A stretch of 64,000 bases of DNA from an uncultured Flammeovirgaceae bacterium (GCA_937883755.1 CAKZYA010000061.1:124001-188000), one strand, 5' to 3'. Positions 42,839-51,477 are shown, counted from the stretch's first letter. Program-made: numbers and translations. The notes: generated from the letters alone by a model not told the origin.

Positions 42839-44086
42839 TTAGCTAAATAAGTTAAGTTGAGGCGAGAATTTCGGGCGGGTCTGCTCACTCAAGATTCGTT
42901 CCCTCAAATGTTCAGGATGGAAGCCGAGCCAGCGAAAATCAGGGTCGGCAGCAGTCAGAAAGTAGCGGGCCCGTTTCCAGACGATACCGATTTTCTGAAG
43001 GTGTGCGCTTCGTAGCTTACCGAACCTCCGTGCCTGCACAATTTTCTGGGCTGATTTTACTCCAATGCCGGGAATGCGAAGAATCAGTTCATAGGGAGCG
43101 GTGTTTACATCTACTGGAAACTGATCAGGGTTCCGCAATGCATAACCCAACTTAGGATCTACTTCTTGATCGAGGTCAGGGTATTTGGTATCAACCAGTT
43201 CGTTTACGTTGAATCCGTAGCTGCGGAGTAGCCAGTCGGCCTGATACAAGCGGTTTTCGCGAATTAGCGGCGGACTATGCAGTACAGGCAACCGTTGGTC
43301 GTTACTAATAGGCACATAACCTGAATAATATACCCGGCGCAATTGCTGCTGCTGGTACAAACTATTGGCTAGGTGCAGAATATGATAGTCCTTTTCAGGA
43401 GTAGCTCCCACTACTAGTTGAGTGCTTTGTCCGCCGGGGGCAAAGGTAGGAGTAGATCGTAGTGTCTTTTTTTCTTCGCGATAGCCCGTGATAGATTCGG
43501 CTAAGAAATTCATTGGCCGATAGGCGGAAGGATAGTCTTTCTCGGGAGCAACTTTTTTCAAACCCTTCTCTGAAGGAATTTCTAGATTGACACTTAGACG
43601 ATCGGCATACAAACCTGCTTCATGGATTAATTCATCGCTCGCTCCAGGAATTGCTTTCAGGTGAATATAGCCGTTAAACTTATGCTCAGTACGCAGCTTT
43701 TTGGCAATGCGAACTAGTCGCTCCATCGTATAATCCGCATTTTTAAAGATCCCCGAACTAAGAAATAAGCCTTCAATGTAGTTTCGCTTGTAAAAATTAA
43801 TAGTCAGATCAACGACTTCCTGGACGGTGAAAGCGGCTCGTTTTACGTCATTAGACCGACGACTCACACAGTAAGCACAGTCAAAGAAGCAGTAGTTGGT
43901 CAGCAAAATCTTGAGTAATGAAACGCAGCGACCATCTTGGGTGTAGGTATGGCAAATGCCCATTCCCTGTGAATTTCCTAACCCATCTTTGGTATTTTTC
44001 CGGTAGCTACCGCTAGAGGCACAACTCACGTCATATTTGGCAGCGTCGGCTAGTACAGCTAGCTTCTCACTAATTCGTTGATTCAT
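42839..44086 (-). CDS. Putative DNA modification/repair radical SAM protein (TIGR03916)
   Basis: A 415-residue protein. The radical SAM cluster is CFFDCAYC (Cys66, Cys70, Cys73) in LLTNYCFFDCAYCVSRRSND. Extra cysteines at 22, 45 and 54 lie in the conserved leader (SCASSGSYRK, GMGICHTYTQDGRC). SAM-binding segments include EGLFLSSGIFKNADYT, and the C-terminus has a helix-hairpin-helix DNA-binding motif, YELILRIPGIGVKSAQKIVQ. It is the known partner of the DUF4130 protein encoded directly downstream. The chemistry is unproven; context suggests radical-based repair or modification of damaged bases. Confidence 0.9.
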   Translation of the reverse strand: MNQRISEKLAVLADAAKYDVSCASSGSYRKNTKDGLGNSQGMGICHTYTQDGRCVSLLKILLTNYCFFDCAYCVSRRSNDVKRAAFTVQEVVDLTINFYKRNYIEGLFLSSGIFKNADYTMERLVRIAKKLRTEHKFNGYIHLKAIPGASDELIHEAGLYADRLSVNLEIPSEKGLKKVAPEKDYPSAYRPMNFLAESITGYREEKKTLRSTPTFAPGGQSTQLVVGATPEKDYHILHLANSLYQQQQLRRVYYSGYVPISNDQRLPVLHSPPLIRENRLYQADWLLRSYGFNVNELVDTKYPDLDQEVDPKLGYALRNPDQFPVDVNTAPYELILRIPGIGVKSAQKIVQARRFGKLRSAHLQKIGIVWKRARYFLTAADPDFRWLGFHPEHLRERILSEQTRPKFSPQLNLFS

Positions 44087-44105
44087 AATCCTAAAATAGG
44101 TATAA

Positions 44106-44124
44106 AATACTTATTTAAAGTATT
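44106..44124 (-). promoter_or_regulatory. Perfect palindrome AATACTTATTTAAAGTATT before the radical SAM gene
   Basis: A 19 bp sequence with perfect 7 bp arms AATACTT and AAGTATT around ATTTA, 19 bp upstream of the radical SAM start. A close variant precedes the S24 gene, so a shared repressor is plausible. It is not identified with any published operator here. Confidence 0.5.
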
Positions 44125-44264
44125 TAATCTAAAATATTTTTCAAGCGAGTTTTTCCTACTGGGTAAGTGGCGAAACGAGAAGAACCACTCTGATTACTGT
44201 TCTAGTTGGATGTCATTTTACCCTGGGTTATATTCACTGGTACGAGATTATCTACTAGCCTACT

Positions 44265-45764
44265 ATGCCAGCCATAATAAAGTCAAGAATCTGTAATCTA
44301 TTAATCATACTTCTGGGCGGCTTGAGTCTATCAGGAGTGCCTAATTCGGTTTCACCTCCTAACATTATTATTATTCTGGCGGACGATTTAGGCTACGGCG
44401 ATCTGCAATCGTATAATCCGGCCTCGTTAGTCCCTACTCCTAATCTAAATCGGCTAGCCTCGGAGGGTATTCGTCTGATCAACGCCTACTGCCCAGTGGC
44501 AGTTTGTTCCCCTACGCGCTACTCGCTAATGACCGGACGTTACTCTTTCCGCAGTTGGAAGCCTAATGGTGTGATGGCCAACTACGAACCATCGCTGATT
44601 GAAGACGAAATACTCACCCTACCCGAAATGCTGAAGGAGGCAGGCTACACTACTGCCGGGTTCGGTAAGTGGCATTTGGGTACTACATTTCCGACGCTAG
44701 ACGGAGAAAAACCCGCTGGCTACGGAAAATTTCGGGCTGATGACAACGGAGCAAATTTAGATTTAAGTAAACCAGTGAGCGACGGTCCGCTGGATCATGG
44801 CTTTGATCATTGGTTAGGATTCAGTTGTGCCAGTGAGTGCTGGATACTGGAAAACAATCAAATTGCCGCCATTATTGATCATGACCTTTATACTACCGAA
44901 GCCACACCCGGTGCCGAAAGACTACCTAAGTACAAACTGGAAGAATATCTGCCTTATATTACGGATCAGACTCTGGATTTTCTGAAAACTCAGCCATCGG
45001 CCAATCAGCCTTTCTTCTTGTACTACGCACCCTATGTACCGCACATCCCATTAGCAGTAAATGAACGCTTCCGAGGTACTACCAAAGCCGGACTGTACGG
45101 TGACTACGTGTATGAGCTGGATTATTACGTCGGACAAATATTAGCCGCACTAGATAGCCTGGAGTTATCAAATAATACCATTGTGCTTTTTGCCAGCGAT
45201 AATGGGTCTCAGTTTGAAATGATAGCTCAGGGAATGAATCTGGAAAACGCTCAAAACACTCCTGCCAGTAGTGTGGAAGGGACGCTAACTGACAAAGTAC
45301 ATCACCCTAATGGTAAACTGCGAGGTACTAAATGGAGTGTATGGGAAGGTGGAGTCAGAACACCCTTTATTGCTCGTTGGCCCAATCATTTTCCGGCTAA
45401 AGCGACCAGCGAAGATATTTTCGCGCTGAACGATGTACTAGCTACCTTAGCAGCAGTAGTAGATTATGAGTTACTCGAGAACTCAGCACACGACAGTCAT
45501 AACCTACTTCCTTTGCTATTGGGAAAAGAAAAAGGTGCTCGGGAGTCAGTCGTTGTAAAGGCTAGTAATAATATCTACGGATTGCGACAGGGCAAGTGGA
45601 AATATGTCGAGGAGGGGAATGATAAGCCGCCTCAATTATACGATCTTTCATTAGATGAGGAAGAGACTAATGATGTATCACTTCAACATCCGACGATAGC
45701 TCAGAAAATGGCGCAGAAACTGGCTGAGATATTGAATAGTGACCGGACGGTAATGAATTACTAA
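44265..45764 (+). CDS. Secreted sulfatase (formylglycine-dependent)
   Basis: A 499-residue secreted enzyme; a hydrophobic leader precedes residue 30. The metal site starts IIIILADDLGYGDLQSY. The modification motif is CSPTRYSLMTGRY, where Cys81 would be converted to formylglycine by an anaerobic or FGE-type maturase. Further motifs: GFGKWHLG, GFDHWLGF, YAPYVPHIPLAV, LFASDNGSQF and GVRTPFIARWP. This is the S1 arylsulfatase family, which desulfates polysaccharides or steroids. An isolated sulfatase without other carbohydrate genes beside it is noted. Ends with a normal LYDLSLDEEETNDV segment. Confidence 0.92.
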   Translation: MPAIIKSRICNLLIILLGGLSLSGVPNSVSPPNIIIILADDLGYGDLQSYNPASLVPTPNLNRLASEGIRLINAYCPVAVCSPTRYSLMTGRYSFRSWKPNGVMANYEPSLIEDEILTLPEMLKEAGYTTAGFGKWHLGTTFPTLDGEKPAGYGKFRADDNGANLDLSKPVSDGPLDHGFDHWLGFSCASECWILENNQIAAIIDHDLYTTEATPGAERLPKYKLEEYLPYITDQTLDFLKTQPSANQPFFLYYAPYVPHIPLAVNERFRGTTKAGLYGDYVYELDYYVGQILAALDSLELSNNTIVLFASDNGSQFEMIAQGMNLENAQNTPASSVEGTLTDKVHHPNGKLRGTKWSVWEGGVRTPFIARWPNHFPAKATSEDIFALNDVLATLAAVVDYELLENSAHDSHNLLPLLLGKEKGARESVVVKASNNIYGLRQGKWKYVEEGNDKPPQLYDLSLDEEETNDVSLQHPTIAQKMAQKLAEILNSDRTVMNY

Positions 45765-45804
45765 ATTTTTACCTACCGGAGCTGGAGGTGATAGAGAAGA
45801 TGGA

Positions 45805-45835
45805 GAGCAAAGAAAATATAACTATTTCTCTGCTC
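45805..45835 (+). terminator. Possible hairpin after the sulfatase gene
   Basis: GAGCA (45805-45809) pairs with TGCTC (45831-45835), with extra AGAAAATA/TATTTCT pairing inside, one mismatch. No T run follows, so termination is uncertain. Confidence 0.3.
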
Positions 45836-45900
45836 ATTAACCGACAAACAATAAGCCTGATTCGGTAGTAGTATTACTATCATTAAACAATCATTAATCT

Positions 45901-46374
45901 ATGAACACATCAATAACTGAGGTTCCTAACTATCCTCGAGAGATGCAACAGAAGCCTTTCTTCGACCTGACCTTAGAGATGCTAAACTGCGTACGAGATC
46001 ACCACTTTGATCGCTTAGCTCAAATTTGTGACGATGACTACGGTATTGTAGATATTAATACCGAGGGTGGTTCAGAAATTATTCGTGACCGCGCTGGTTG
46101 GGAAAAGTGGTTTGCCGGACTGTTTAAGACTCTAGACCAGATACAGGCACAGACTTGGTCAGAGATTACCAATTATGAAGCTGAGCAGACTAGCGAAATG
46201 GGCTACAGTGTAGTTGATTTTGATCAGATGTTTATTGCGGGAGACAAGCGAATGCGATTTTCAGTGATTGCCACAATTATCTGGAAAAAGGTGGGTGAAA
46301 TATGGAAAGAAGCCCGGTATCATAGCTCACTTATTAAAGTAGAAGAACTGACAGGTTTGTCAGGAAGTATTTAA
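45901..46374 (+). CDS. SnoaL/NTF2-like protein
   Basis: A 157-residue cytosolic protein with the alpha+beta cone pattern of SnoaL/NTF2-like folds: FDLTLEMLNCVRDHHFDRLA, YGIVDINTEGGSEIIRDRAG, WEKWFAGLF, then strands MGYSVVDFDQMFIAGDKRMR and FSVIATIIWKKVGEIWKEAR. Such folds bind or transform small hydrophobic substrates; no catalytic residue can be assigned. It lies convergent to the rhodopsin gene, separated by a strong hairpin. Confidence 0.78.
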   Translation: MNTSITEVPNYPREMQQKPFFDLTLEMLNCVRDHHFDRLAQICDDDYGIVDINTEGGSEIIRDRAGWEKWFAGLFKTLDQIQAQTWSEITNYEAEQTSEMGYSVVDFDQMFIAGDKRMRFSVIATIIWKKVGEIWKEARYHSSLIKVEELTGLSGSI

Positions 46375-46408
46375 ACAAAAAACGCACTGTGTGTAGATAC
46401 AGTGCGTT
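46375..46408 (-). terminator. Terminator of the rhodopsin transcript
   Basis: A perfect 10 bp stem, AACGCACTGT (46381-46390) with ACAGTGCGTT (46399-46408), 8 nt loop. Read on the minus strand, the hairpin runs directly into TTTTTTGTTT, a good intrinsic terminator for the rhodopsin gene. It may also stop plus-strand transcription. Confidence 0.8.
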
Positions 46409-46441
46409 CTCCAAGTTAGCTGTTAGCTAACGAGTTTGTAC

Positions 46442-47215
46442 TTAAGCATTAACGGTAGCTCGCTCGTCGTAAACAGAAGCATCAGTTTTGCTAGAGCTTA
46501 TTGCAGTAGCATACACTACCAACCCAAAGCCAATCTTATTTACCGCATCACCGATATTGTAGATCAAATCCATATTAGCAGTATCTATACCAGTGAAAGA
46601 TAATAAGTTACCAGGAAGCAGCATGTAACCGATAGGATAGATACCCCAACCAATGAAAGCGAACAAAGCCAGATTCTTAAACCCTTTCTTCACTATAGGG
46701 CTAGCAGACTTGTCAGCTAGTGCTTTAGCTGAACCAAACCATACTTCATAGATAATAACTGCCCAACCTACGGTAGATATGAATCCCCAAATGATGTTCA
46801 TAGTACCGTTATCGCGGTAGAAACCTTCACCAATGTAGCCTGCTACTAGCATCAGTACTGCGGCAGCAATAAATCTCCACATCAATCCGATTTTAGCTCC
46901 TGCTGGGCGAAGCAATAAGTAGAACTCAACGCACATTAAAGGAACAGTTAGTGTCCAATCGATATAGCGAAGGACGGTGGGGTTTTCTCCGGTAATGGTG
47001 TAGTAGTCTCTCATATAGTAATAATGTACGGCAGCAATTCCAGTAATCAGTCCTGAGATTAGTAATGATAGTTTCCACTTACCATCTACACGACTTCTTT
47101 CAAAAAAGAAAAAAATGGAAGCCGCAAACATAGCCATGTAACCTGTAAAAAAGGTAAACGCTACGGGGTCGTCGACGGGTATCTCGACGATGTCTGCAAG
47201 AAGTAAAGTTTTCAT
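46442..47215 (-). CDS. Proton-pumping rhodopsin (proteorhodopsin/xanthorhodopsin-like)
   Basis: A 257-residue seven-helix light-driven pump. Helix 3 reads RYIDWTLTVPLMCVEFYLLL with the D-T-E triad of outward proton pumps: Asp86 (counterion), Thr90, Glu97 (proton donor), equivalent to proteorhodopsin 97/101/108. Met94 at the spectral-tuning site suggests green absorption. His64 matches the proteorhodopsin His75, Arg83 the conserved Arg. Helix 7 has NIGDAVNKIGFG with Asp223 and the retinal Lys227. Helix 5 has IIWGFISTVGW with Gly144 where many proteorhodopsins have a bulky residue; xanthorhodopsin has a matching WGF-S-T, which suggests an antenna fenestration. No blh retinal-forming gene is adjacent. 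Confidence 0.95.
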   Translation of the reverse strand: MKTLLLADIVEIPVDDPVAFTFFTGYMAMFAASIFFFFERSRVDGKWKLSLLISGLITGIAAVHYYYMRDYYTITGENPTVLRYIDWTLTVPLMCVEFYLLLRPAGAKIGLMWRFIAAAVLMLVAGYIGEGFYRDNGTMNIIWGFISTVGWAVIIYEVWFGSAKALADKSASPIVKKGFKNLALFAFIGWGIYPIGYMLLPGNLLSFTGIDTANMDLIYNIGDAVNKIGFGLVVYATAISSSKTDASVYDERATVNA

Positions 47216-47553
47216 ACTGTTTATTATATTGGTTTATATAATAAACATATTAGAATATTTTTGTTTGGCACTTTTTACTGAGAATATAAGCTAAAATTTT
47301 TATTTCAACATTGATGTACGATAATTTACAATTAAAAATGCTTTTTACATAATGAAAACAAGTATTTTACTTAAATTATTTAAATAAGTATTAATTTTCT
47401 GAACTTCATAATGTTTATTTTTTTTAATTAAAAATTAAACATTATGGAATATTTACTGAAGTGCGCTGAGATAAGGGTTAGATAATACATTTGTTTACTC
47501 TATTTTTATAGAGTAATTGAATGCTAATTAAACAACCTATCACCTAACTACTC
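47216..47553. promoter_or_regulatory. AT-rich divergent regulatory region (rhodopsin / FAD lipoprotein)
   Basis: 338 bp without a gene. An inverted repeat with perfect 11 bp arms, CATAATGTTTA (47407-47417) and TAAACATTATG (47436-47446), lies in it. On the minus strand at 47379-47392 the word AATACTTATTTAAA matches the first 14 bases of the palindrome before the radical SAM gene. Both transcripts must start here. No clear Bacteroidota minus-7 box could be fixed. Confidence 0.45.
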
Positions 47554-49191
47554 ATGAAAATCTCGCTCATACTCTCGCTCGTAGTACTTCTGACGGCCTG
47601 TGCTACTTCACCCTCAGAGCCACCAGAAAACAAATATGATATTGTAATTTATGGTGGAACGTCCGGCGGTATTGCGGCGGCTATTCAAGCCTCCCGTATG
47701 GGTAAGTCCGTAGTGCTAATTGAACCATCGGACCGAATTGGTGGGCTGACGACAGGAGGGCTAGGTCAGACAGATATTGGTAATAAGCAAGCTATCGGCG
47801 GAATTTCCCGGGAGTTTTATCAAAACATTCGAGCATACTATAGTAACCCTGAGCATTGGCAATGGCAGGCAAGGGAAGACTACATGGATGGAGGGCAGAC
47901 TCGCACCGAAGAGGGTGAAGATGCCATGTGGACGTTTGAACCTTCAGTTGCCTTACAAGTATATCAGAATATGCTTGCTGACGCTGGTATAGAGGTAATA
48001 ACCAAAGAACAGTTAAACCGGAAAAGTGGAGTTACTAAAGAAGGTAGTCAGATTACCCAAATCACCACCGAAAGCGGTAATACCTACGCCGGAAAGGTGT
48101 TTATTGATGCTACTTACGAAGGCGACCTAATGGCTACGGCAGGAGTAGACTACTTTGTAGGGCGTGAAGCTAATAGCGTATATGATGAAACCTATAATGG
48201 TGTACAGCTTCTGGAAGGGCATCAATTTCCGGATGGAGTTGATCCGTATGTAGTGCCCGGCGATAGTAGCAGCGATTTGCTTTGGGGCATTAGTGCGGCC
48301 AATCTGGCACCGCAAGGTAGCGGTGATACGCTCGTGCAAGCGTACAACTTTCGTATCTGCTTGACCGATGTCGATGAAAATAAAGTACCGATAACTCGCC
48401 CTGCTAACTATGACTCGGCTCATTATGAGTTACTAGCTCGGCTGTTCGAGGCTCAGCCGGATAAGCGTGGGATTAATCAGTACTTTATCTGGAGTCGGAT
48501 GCCTAACGCTAAAACGGATATTAATAACCGGGGAGGCTTCTCTACCGACATGATTAACTGGAGCCATAATTACCCCGAAGCTAGCTATGCACAGCGAGCC
48601 GAAATCATCAAAGCGCACCGAGACTACACACAAGGCTTACTATATTTCTACACTTCTGATCCGCGTGTACCAACCGAGTTGCAGGAAGAAATGAAGCGGT
48701 GGGGCTATCCGAAAGACGAATATACCAGTAACGGAAATTGGTCGCCTCAGCTTTACGTGCGCGAAGCCCGTCGGCTGATTGGAGAGTATGTAATGACCCA
48801 AGCTAACTGTCAGGGGCGAGAAGTGGTGGAAGACCCTATCGGTATGGCAGCTTACACGATGGATTCTCACAACTGCCAACGCCTTGTGGTGAATGGACAA
48901 GTAAAAAATGAGGGTAATGTAGAAATTGGTGGCTTTCCGCCCTATCCCATCGCGTACCGATCCATTATTCCCAAACAAGTACAAGCAGACAATCTACTAG
49001 TACCAGTATGTTTATCCGCTAGCCATATTGCTTTTGGCTCTATTCGTATGGAACCCGTATTTATGGTATTAGGACAATCGGCAGCGACAGCAGCAGTGCT
49101 AGCGATTGATCAAAAAACAACTGTAAAAGAAGTGGAATATAGTGACCTACGAACTCAGCTGTTAGCTGACCAGCAGGTTTTGGAAAATTAG
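47554..49191 (+). CDS. FAD-dependent oxidoreductase lipoprotein
   Basis: A 545-residue exported flavoprotein. A lipoprotein signal with lipobox LTAC (Cys at residue 16) precedes the FAD motif YDIVIYGGTSGGIAAAIQAS and VVLIEPSDRIGGLTTGGLGQ. FIDATYEGDLMATAGVDYFV and the C-terminal YPIAYRSIIPKQVQADNLLV match the FAD_oxidored family (PF12831-type), often found with carbohydrate genes in Bacteroidota. It would sit in the periplasm as a lipoprotein. Substrate unknown. It is divergent from the rhodopsin gene but no functional link is shown. Confidence 0.88.
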   Translation: MKISLILSLVVLLTACATSPSEPPENKYDIVIYGGTSGGIAAAIQASRMGKSVVLIEPSDRIGGLTTGGLGQTDIGNKQAIGGISREFYQNIRAYYSNPEHWQWQAREDYMDGGQTRTEEGEDAMWTFEPSVALQVYQNMLADAGIEVITKEQLNRKSGVTKEGSQITQITTESGNTYAGKVFIDATYEGDLMATAGVDYFVGREANSVYDETYNGVQLLEGHQFPDGVDPYVVPGDSSSDLLWGISAANLAPQGSGDTLVQAYNFRICLTDVDENKVPITRPANYDSAHYELLARLFEAQPDKRGINQYFIWSRMPNAKTDINNRGGFSTDMINWSHNYPEASYAQRAEIIKAHRDYTQGLLYFYTSDPRVPTELQEEMKRWGYPKDEYTSNGNWSPQLYVREARRLIGEYVMTQANCQGREVVEDPIGMAAYTMDSHNCQRLVVNGQVKNEGNVEIGGFPPYPIAYRSIIPKQVQADNLLVPVCLSASHIAFGSIRMEPVFMVLGQSAATAAVLAIDQKTTVKEVEYSDLRTQLLADQQVLEN

Positions 49192-49832
49192 CACTAGCGG
49201 ATACCTAGCGGTACAGTACCTGATTATGCCAACGCATTTGATATGACTCCAGCAGCCAATGCTGTAATATCTGCTTTAGATAAATAAGAGTTCGCCGCCT
49301 GATATTTTTCATGTAGTAAATATACCCAGACTAAAGATGAGCATAAATCAGATACTAGTCTAAAACTTACCTATGTGGGTTATGCATAAATTATTATCTC
49401 TTTTGGCTATGGTCTAAATTAGGGTGCTACGATAAGAATAAAAGTCTTCAAAAGAACATGTAATAATCTGATTATCAGGAATTTGATATTTTTAAGAATA
49501 ATATAATATTTATTAAGAGACGCTATTTGATTCTCAATCATGCTCTGAGTACTGACAATCTGATTTGATCATTTAGAGCTCGTAGTCAAGAACGGAGCAA
49601 ACCTTTTCATAAAATCTAACCATAACCACATTATGTCCTTATTTTGTAATAAGGGTTTACTTATTAACGTTTAATTAGTATCTTGATACAGGCGAAGGTG
49701 ACAGTGATGTATGTAAGAAAACCCTAAAGATAGGAGAGTTGTGGGTATCTATTTCACTGAAATTTACCCTACATTTGTGGGGTGTCGCCAATGACTATCA
49801 AACCCAGAAACATCGCTTACCAATTATAGGTC
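49192..49832. other. Gene-poor spacer with a possible C-terminal remnant
   Basis: 641 bp with no full gene. Directly after the FAD gene, a short frame reads PSGTVPDYANAFDMTPAANA then VISALDK and a stop at about 49287; it looks like the tail of a lost gene, but I cannot name the family. The remainder (49290-49832) is AT-rich with no convincing frame on either strand. Confidence 0.35.
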
Positions 49833-50573
49833 ATGGAAAATCTTCTAGCGCTCTTCAGACAAATTCTATTTTACGGAACCTTCGTATGCATTGGAGTAGG
49901 GATACTGGTGATCTTGTATCTATTTTTCAAGTTAGCTACTACCAGTAACTACAAGGCCAAGTATGACTTTATCAATCAGCAGGAGAAAAAATTGCTTTGG
50001 TACAGTAGCATCTCCTTTATTGCTGGAGGATCTTGTTACGTCACTTCTATTCTCTCTACCGAATGGATGTTCGTATTCGTAGGCCTATTTGTCTCTATCA
50101 TGTTTGGGCTGATTGTTGGGGTAGTTATTTACAATTATCTAGAATACTATTATCCTACTTTTATTGAAGGGCGGCTTCACGCATTGCGGTACAAGCCTCG
50201 CCGCTCTAAAGCTGGTAATGAGATGAAACTACTGAGTGAATCTGAGGAGGATGTTTACCTGGATGAAGGGCAACAGGCCGAAGAAAATATTTTCTCAGTA
50301 GATTACGATGTATGGATTGATGAGGCCTCTGGAGAAACCCAAATCGAGAAGTACAAAGGACATCTCCACGCTGAGAAATCTCCTACTTGTGGTTATTACA
50401 CGCTGCGGGTAGTGCGGGAAGAAATTATCGAGTCGCCTACTGAGGAAAAAGAGGGTACACTCATTAAGCACTATGAATGCAGCTACACGAAGTATAAGAC
50501 CCAAAAGGTCTTCAATATCGCTAAGCTGAAGAAAAATCCTAAAGAAGCCGGAAAAACGCTTGTCTCAGTTTAG
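49833..50573 (+). CDS. Membrane protein of unknown function
   Basis: A 246-residue protein. Three hydrophobic segments cover about 10-35, 55-75 and 78-105 (FVCIGVGILVILYLFF, FVFVGLFVSIMFGLIVGVVI). The remaining 140 residues are a soluble, charged domain with strands: VDYDVWIDEASGETQIEKYK, CGYYTLRVVREEIIE, HYECSYTKYKTQKVF. I recognise no family. The soluble part would be cytoplasmic if the N-terminus is outside. Its start ATG at 49833 follows the long spacer. Confidence 0.7.
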   Translation: MENLLALFRQILFYGTFVCIGVGILVILYLFFKLATTSNYKAKYDFINQQEKKLLWYSSISFIAGGSCYVTSILSTEWMFVFVGLFVSIMFGLIVGVVIYNYLEYYYPTFIEGRLHALRYKPRRSKAGNEMKLLSESEEDVYLDEGQQAEENIFSVDYDVWIDEASGETQIEKYKGHLHAEKSPTCGYYTLRVVREEIIESPTEEKEGTLIKHYECSYTKYKTQKVFNIAKLKKNPKEAGKTLVSV

Positions 50574-50591
50574 ATCAGTGGATAATGGATA

Positions 50592-50636
50592 GTTGATAAT
50601 TAGTTTTTTGCTAATTGTCCATTTTCAATTATCAAC
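50592..50636. terminator. Hairpin between convergent genes
   Basis: GTTGATAATT (50592-50601) pairs perfectly with AATTATCAAC (50627-50636); an inner ATTAG/CTAAT pair brackets TTTTTTG. It lies between convergent stops at 50573 and 50646 and belongs to the AATTATCAAC word-type repeats. It is probably a bidirectional terminator. Confidence 0.55.
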
Positions 50637-50645
50637 TTTCCAATA

Positions 50646-51437
50646 TTAAGCGCATCCCATTTTCCCTCCGTCGACAGTAAGATGCACACCTGAGATATAT
50701 GCAGCCGAAGGCGAAGCCAGGAATGCTACTGCGTAAGCAACTTCAGCAGGTTCAGCAAATCGCCCCACCGGAATCTGTGCTTTCATACTTTGTTCAATCT
50801 CTTCTAGAGTCTTACTCTGATTAGTTGCCCGATTCTTTATCAAATCCCGAATGCGTCCAGTTTCCGTGGATCCAGGTAAGATATTGTTTACCGTAATTCC
50901 GTATTGACCAAGTTCTTTAGATAGTGTTTTCGCCCAGTTACCTACTGCTCCCCGAATGGTATTAGAAACTCCTAGTCCGGGTATTGGCTCTTTTACTGAA
51001 GTAGAAATAATATTGATAATCCGTCCGTAACCCGCTTTCTTCATACTAGGCAATAAAGCTTGTACTAGGATCTGATTGCCGATGACGTGCATCTCAAACC
51101 CTTTTCGGAAGGCATTGAGATCCGCCTCATGGGCTAGACCCGCTGGAGGTCCCCCAGTATTGTTTACCAAAATATGAATTTCATTTTGATTACTAGCGTA
51201 ATCTTGCAGAACTGATTTCAAATAATCTGGTTGCTGAAAGTCAGCGCGTAGATAATCATGTCTTTGTCCCTCAGAAGTTGAGAGTTCAGCTAAGGCTTCT
51301 TCGAGTTTTTCTTCGTCACGGGCTATCAAGGTAATGCTGGCACCTAAATCGGCGAGCTCCACGGCACAAGCCTTTCCGATACCGTCTGTACTACCACACA
51401 CTACGGCTTTTTTGTTGGTTAGATTAAGATTAATCAT
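50646..51437 (-). CDS. Short-chain dehydrogenase/reductase
   Basis: A 263-residue SDR. NLTNKKAVVCGSTDGIGKAC holds the cofactor motif, then HILVNNTGGPPAGLAHEADL, and the active-site region GRIINIISTSVKEPIPGLGV with SNTIRGAVGNWAKTLSKELG. The usual YxxxK tyrosine position is not obvious: the sequence at that site is NTIRGAVGNWAKT, lacking Tyr, though the lysine is present. The C-terminus AYAVAFLASPSAAYISGVHL is standard. It starts 40 bp from kynU, divergently, which suggests shared control. Confidence 0.87.
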   Translation of the reverse strand: MINLNLTNKKAVVCGSTDGIGKACAVELADLGASITLIARDEEKLEEALAELSTSEGQRHDYLRADFQQPDYLKSVLQDYASNQNEIHILVNNTGGPPAGLAHEADLNAFRKGFEMHVIGNQILVQALLPSMKKAGYGRIINIISTSVKEPIPGLGVSNTIRGAVGNWAKTLSKELGQYGITVNNILPGSTETGRIRDLIKNRATNQSKTLEEIEQSMKAQIPVGRFAEPAEVAYAVAFLASPSAAYISGVHLTVDGGKMGCA

Positions 51438-51477
51438 GTTTTCTCTATCTTTTTACTGTGGATGAAGTTATAAAAAT

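Noticed and set aside
46442-47215. A sodium-pumping (N-D-Q) or chloride-pumping (N-T-Q) rhodopsin
   Set aside because: The helix 3 triad is Asp86-Thr90-Glu97 (D-T-E), the proton-pump signature.
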